Part shown: in pieces, positions 60,780 to 64,000 of the stretch | Position numbering within the stretch: position 1 is the stretch's first letter | Layout of the letters: every line of letters begins with the position of its first letter | Assembly: GCA_023416995.1 (NCBI GenBank) | Contig: JAEZGI010000071.1 | Coordinates: 35,107-99,106, forward strand | Direction of reading: 5' to 3' | DNA from: Bacteroidota bacterium | GTDB taxonomy: Bacteria; Bacteroidota; Bacteroidia; Chitinophagales; Chitinophagaceae | Length of the DNA stretch: 64,000 bases | Translations under genes and position numbers: made by a program | Notes under the pieces: generated by a model | Told to the model about the DNA's origin: nothing | Databases searched by the model: none | Seen by the model: the letters and a program-made list of their open reading frames with translations, nothing else

Positions 60780-62873
60780 TTATGATATTTTGCTCCATGC
60801 AGTTTTACCTGTCATTGCATGCAGATGCTCTTTCAATGGTCTGTTTGCGGGCAAATCAAGCGAAGGATCCTGTTCCAGCAATAATTCTGTCTGCTCACGA
60901 GCGATGTCCAGGATGTGTTTGTCGTCGATGATATTCACGAGTTTAAAGTTCATTAAACCGCTTTGACGGGTTCCGCTGATGTCACCGGGTCCGCGCAACT
61001 CAAGGTCCTTTTCGGCGATCTTGAATCCATCAGAGGTGGCCGCCATTGTATTCATCCTTTCTTTTGCCTCATTACCCAGTTTGGTTCCTGTCAGTAAAAT
61101 ACAATAACTTTTCTCGCTGCCCCGTCCCACCCTTCCACGTAGCTGGTGAAGTTGTGACAATCCAAATTTTTCAGCGCTTTCAATCACCATCACACTGGCG
61201 TTTGGAACATCCACACCAACTTCGATAACTGTTGTCGAAACCAAAATCTGCGTGTCGCCATCTTTGAAACGTTTCATGTTCGTTTCTTTTACATCATTTG
61301 GCTGTCTGCCGTGCACCATACTGATATAATATTTTGGTTCGGGGAAATAGGCCTTTACATTTTCATACCCCTTCATAAGATTTTCATAGTCCATTTTTTC
61401 CGATTCCTCAATCAATGGAAACACGATATAAGCCTGTCGGCCCTGGCTGATTTCTGATTTTATAAAAGTCATCACCTGCGACCGCACCGTTTCAAACCGG
61501 TGAACCGTGATGATCGGTTTACGACCCGGTGGAAGTTCATCAATAATACTGTAATCAAGATCACCGTATGCTGTCATGGCAAGTGTTCTTGGAATCGGGG
61601 TGGCAGTCATTACAAGTACATGCGGGGGAATCACTGCCTTAGCCCAAAGTTTCGCACGCTGGGCCACACCAAACCGGTGTTGTTCGTCAATGATTGCCAG
61701 GCCCAGGTTATGAAATTTCACTGCGTCCTCAATGACCGCATGCGTTCCCACAAGGATGGAGATGGTGCCATCGGAAAGATCCTTATGCAATTGTTTACGC
61801 GTGGCGGATTTTGTTGAACCCGTCAACAAACGGCATTGGACCGGCAGATCTTTCAGGAGTTTTTGCAGATTGGCGAAATGTTGCTGGGCCAGTATCTCAG
61901 TAGGTGCAACAAGGCAGCTTTGATAACCGTTGTCGGCCGCGATCAGCATCACCAGCAAAGCCACGATGGTTTTGCCGCTGCCTACATCGCCCTGTAAAAG
62001 CCGGTTCATTTGCCGCCCGGTGCCTGTGTCTTTCCTGATTTCGCGGACCACTCTTTTTTGGGCTTCCGTCAATGCAAATGGAAGATGGTTGTCATAAAAA
62101 TCTTTAAATAAGGGGCCCACGTTATTAAAGACTACTCCCCGGGAAGCCCGATGCCGTTGTGACCGTACCATGCCGAGCCGGACCTGTGCAATCAGAAACT
62201 CTTCCAACTTCAACCTGTACAATGCCTTTTCATAGGCAGTTTGATCTGGTGGGAAATGAATATTCGTCAGCGCCTGGTAGCGGGGCAAAAGCTGAAGCGC
62301 ATCCAGTATCGATGTAGGTATGTTTTCGGGTACGTCCCGTTCGGAAATCATACTAAAAAGCTGGAACACCAGTTTGGCAAGCTGTCGCCCTCCGAGTCCG
62401 CGTGTTTTTAACTTTTCGGTGCTGGGGTACACCGGTTCGAGAAAAGGTTTACCGTTTGCGGTTGCTTCCTGGAACAACTCTGTTTCCGGGTGCGTGATCT
62501 GCGGTTTGTTCTGAAAAAAACTCACCTTTCCAAAAACAAGGTACACCTGCCCCGTAACCAACATCTTTTCGATCCCATTGATACCCTGGAACCAAACCAA
62601 CTCAATGATGCCCGACTCATCGCGGAGTTGAGCAATCAGTCTCCGGGCACGATTCTCACCCATAATTTCCATACTCATCAACCTTCCCCGGATCTGCACA
62701 TAATCAGATTCGGGTGTGATGTTCCGGATCTGTTGAACCGATGTTTTGTCGATGTGCCGGTAAGGGAAGTGCTCGAGGAGATCCCGGAAAGTATGAATGC
62801 CGAGCTCTTTTTCAAGAAGCCCGGCTTTTTGTGGACCAACCCCTTTCAGATATGCGATAGGGCTTGATAATAT
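60780..62873 (-). CDS. recG: ATP-dependent DNA helicase RecG, unusual start codon
   Basis: Branch-migrating helicase that processes stalled forks and Holliday junctions. The protein has an N-terminal wedge/OB domain (starting SPIAYLKGVGPQ), helicase motif I QGDVGSGKTIVA, DEQH in the Walker B motif, and QLRGRVGRG in the C-terminal helicase domain. From an ATA at 62871-62873 it is 697 residues, the family length. The reading frame opens at 62900, after a stop at 62901-62903, and contains no ATG, GTG or TTG before the conserved N-terminus; the GTG at 62699 would remove about 58 residues. The start is therefore uncertain. Confidence 0.9.
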   Translation of the reverse strand: MLSSPIAYLKGVGPQKAGLLEKELGIHTFRDLLEHFPYRHIDKTSVQQIRNITPESDYVQIRGRLMSMEIMGENRARRLIAQLRDESGIIELVWFQGINGIEKMLVTGQVYLVFGKVSFFQNKPQITHPETELFQEATANGKPFLEPVYPSTEKLKTRGLGGRQLAKLVFQLFSMISERDVPENIPTSILDALQLLPRYQALTNIHFPPDQTAYEKALYRLKLEEFLIAQVRLGMVRSQRHRASRGVVFNNVGPLFKDFYDNHLPFALTEAQKRVVREIRKDTGTGRQMNRLLQGDVGSGKTIVALLVMLIAADNGYQSCLVAPTEILAQQHFANLQKLLKDLPVQCRLLTGSTKSATRKQLHKDLSDGTISILVGTHAVIEDAVKFHNLGLAIIDEQHRFGVAQRAKLWAKAVIPPHVLVMTATPIPRTLAMTAYGDLDYSIIDELPPGRKPIITVHRFETVRSQVMTFIKSEISQGRQAYIVFPLIEESEKMDYENLMKGYENVKAYFPEPKYYISMVHGRQPNDVKETNMKRFKDGDTQILVSTTVIEVGVDVPNASVMVIESAEKFGLSQLHQLRGRVGRGSEKSYCILLTGTKLGNEAKERMNTMAATSDGFKIAEKDLELRGPGDISGTRQSGLMNFKLVNIIDDKHILDIAREQTELLLEQDPSLDLPANRPLKEHLHAMTGKTAWSKIS

Positions 62874-62906
62874 ATTGGAAAGATTACCTATTACCTCGTT
62901 TTACGG

Positions 62907-62937
62907 CAAAATTAGCAGAAAACTGCCGTCCCGGAAA
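62907..62937 (-). promoter_or_regulatory. recG promoter
   Basis: On the minus strand: TTTC (62934-62937), a 19-nt spacer, then TAATTTTG (62907-62914), a full -7 match. Transcription would begin near 62900, 27 nt before the first likely start position of recG. The promoter lies in the gap after the sugar transferase gene. Confidence 0.6.
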
Positions 62938-62943
62938 TTGAAC

Positions 62944-63837
62944 TTACCTGTTCCTGAGGAAAGACATGTCGCCGGTCAGGATATTGAACAATGCCGGTAA
63001 CTGGTCAAGGCCGGTGCGTTTCAGGAACGTTCCAACAGGACCTGTGGCACGATTCGACCTGTATGCCGCCGTTTCCTGGCCCCGGATATATTGATTGAGA
63101 TGACAAAGATCCGGCAGTTGATTTTCTACAAGAGAGGGTTCTGTTCTGAACCGGATAAACTTAAAATTGCGATAACGGAGCCCGCGTTCAGTTGTGAATT
63201 CAAAAATATTATTTCCTGCTTCAAGACGTACCAGTGCTGCCACCAGTAACATGAGTGGAGATAATAACATCATTGAAAGTGATGCAAAGAACACATCAAA
63301 TATGCGCACGAGGCCATATTGGGTAAAAAGCTGAAAGTTGAAACCCTGGTTTAGATTCTGGCGAACAGCATCTTTATCTTTTTGCAGCTTCTTATAAAAT
63401 AAAGTTTTATTTACCAGCACCTCGCTACTGTCAATACGCACCATATCAGTGATGGCCTTTTCACCAGATAACATTTCAATCTGGCGGGGCGTGCACCTTT
63501 CTACTTCAATCAGTACAGGCAAATTTGCTGTTCCCTGATTTGTTTTTAACCAGGTGACAAAGCCACGGATCTGGGCAACACTAAATTCCCCATCAATCAA
63601 AACCAGCGATGGCAGACTACCCGCTTTTTCGAGGCGGACCAATCTTTTCCGGGCTTCTTCAAATGAGAAAAGCAGGTGGGTTACGGCAAAGCCGTTATGC
63701 ATTTCAACTGCCTGTCTGAACCTGTTACCTATATATAAATAAGATACATCTGTTTGCGGCGCGGTCTTTTCTTCCGTTGCAGCAATACGGTGATAGGCAT
63801 AAACTCTTTTTGACATTGTGTTTTCAGTACGAACCAT
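62944..63837 (-). CDS. Degenerate sugar-phosphate transferase with receiver-like N-terminus
   Basis: A 297-residue protein. The N-terminal part (about 30-150) resembles a receiver fold, with LVLIDGE as the phospho-acceptor strand and LPVLIEVER. A membrane-associated bacterial sugar transferase (PglC/WbaP-like) domain follows from RIFDVFFASLSMMLLSPLML. The catalytic Asp-Glu of the family (LDELP) reads LDQLP here (Asp278, Gln279), and the protein ends shortly after GDMS, lacking the usual GPRP segment. It is probably not a normal glycosyl-1-phosphate transferase. An ATG at 63816 is an alternative start. A receiver protein lies next upstream. Confidence 0.75.
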   Translation of the reverse strand: MVRTENTMSKRVYAYHRIAATEEKTAPQTDVSYLYIGNRFRQAVEMHNGFAVTHLLFSFEEARKRLVRLEKAGSLPSLVLIDGEFSVAQIRGFVTWLKTNQGTANLPVLIEVERCTPRQIEMLSGEKAITDMVRIDSSEVLVNKTLFYKKLQKDKDAVRQNLNQGFNFQLFTQYGLVRIFDVFFASLSMMLLSPLMLLVAALVRLEAGNNIFEFTTERGLRYRNFKFIRFRTEPSLVENQLPDLCHLNQYIRGQETAAYRSNRATGPVGTFLKRTGLDQLPALFNILTGDMSFLRNR

Positions 63838-63871
63838 AAGGGTAGCTTTTTCTTAAATCAATCAACCGGTT

Positions 63872-64000
63872 TCAATGAATACTTGCCTTTGACAGCAATT
63901 CATCGACCAGGTCCATGATTTCCACAGGATTAAATGGCTTTAAAAAGAAATGGTCTATTCCATAGGATTCACACTGGGATCGGGTTTCAACAGCGTCTAA
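63872..64000 (-). CDS. Receiver-domain protein, C-terminal end only
   Basis: Only the last 42 residues are inside the window. They read YGIDHFFLKPFNPVEIMDLVD, with the conserved receiver Lys-Pro pair (KPF) and the last helix, and a stop at 63872. This is the end of a response-regulator receiver domain, without any output domain after it. The gene continues to the right, and its stop is 34 bp upstream of the sugar transferase ATG. Confidence 0.8.
   Translation of the reverse strand, partial: LDAVETRSQCESYGIDHFFLKPFNPVEIMDLVDELLSKASIH

Noticed and set aside
60780..62699. recG starting at the GTG at 62699
   Set aside because: This would remove about 58 residues of the conserved wedge domain, which is readable without interruption upstream to about 62873.

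Overview
The window reads as a chromosomal segment of a member of the Bacteroidota, most likely family Chitinophagaceae. The evidence is a SusC/SusD outer-membrane pair, type IX secretion cargo (a PKD adhesin with a type B C-terminal domain plus a PorP/SprF partner, and a protein with a type A sorting domain), large FG-GAP/UnbV lipoproteins, and promoters of the Bacteroidota form TTTG-N19-TAnnTTTG. Several of these promoters are clean, for example upstream of grpE and of the DUF2795 gene. I see no rRNA, tRNA, CRISPR array, insertion sequence or prophage. Most of the window is housekeeping core genome.

Layout. 1-4.5 kb: citrate synthase (cut by the window edge), an LptF/LptG permease, an esterase and tgt. 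4.5-7.2 kb: a GT2 glycosyltransferase overlapping rsmG, then an orphan LuxR-type response regulator flanked by matching inverted repeats. 7.2-16 kb: M1 peptidase, a TlpA-xseA-xseB-FMN reductase operon, a PepSY-like protein, rsmI, purS, pssA and an M24 aminopeptidase. 16-29.7 kb: a DUF922 protein, a sulfatase-like membrane protein, a deoxynucleoside kinase, trpS diverging from gatC, two ABC ATPases without permeases, a cobalamin adenosyltransferase, fabI, recN, a TPR protein, a zinc-ribbon coiled coil, a Nif3-like protein and small membrane proteins. 29.7-39.7 kb: M32 carboxypeptidase, a small lipoprotein, the 1444-residue PKD adhesin with its PorP/SprF partner, a peroxiredoxin, a very small T9SS-targeted protein and rlmI. 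39.7-50 kb: on the minus strand, SusC, SusD, a 1190-residue FG-GAP/UnbV lipoprotein and a c-type-heme FG-GAP lipoprotein. 50-64 kb: grpE-dnaJ, then a minus-strand run of symporter, O-methyltransferase, glucosaminidase, hpt and vWA protein, then a LOG-family protein, a small OMP, a GlcD-like oxidase, recG, a degenerate sugar transferase and the end of a receiver protein.

How the parts work together. The cell-surface genes form three envelope modules. The adhesin and PorP/SprF genes overlap by 4 bp and look like a co-translated type IX secretion pair. SusCD and the two FG-GAP lipoproteins look like an uptake system without any carbohydrate-active enzyme, with a probable internal attenuator after susD. 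The sugar transferase and receiver genes at the right edge are probably the end of an exopolysaccharide locus.

The items most worth following up are these. (1) Two near-identical inverted repeats lie 22-23 nt upstream of -7-like elements, one in front of the response regulator and one behind it, and suggest an autoregulated regulator that may also drive a short transcript. (2) The sugar transferase has lost the catalytic Glu of its Asp-Glu dyad and ends right after it. (3) recG has no ATG, GTG or TTG available between its promoter and its conserved N-terminus. (4) A perfect inverted repeat sits inside the recN promoter. (5) A tandem duplication covers the 3' end of rlmI.
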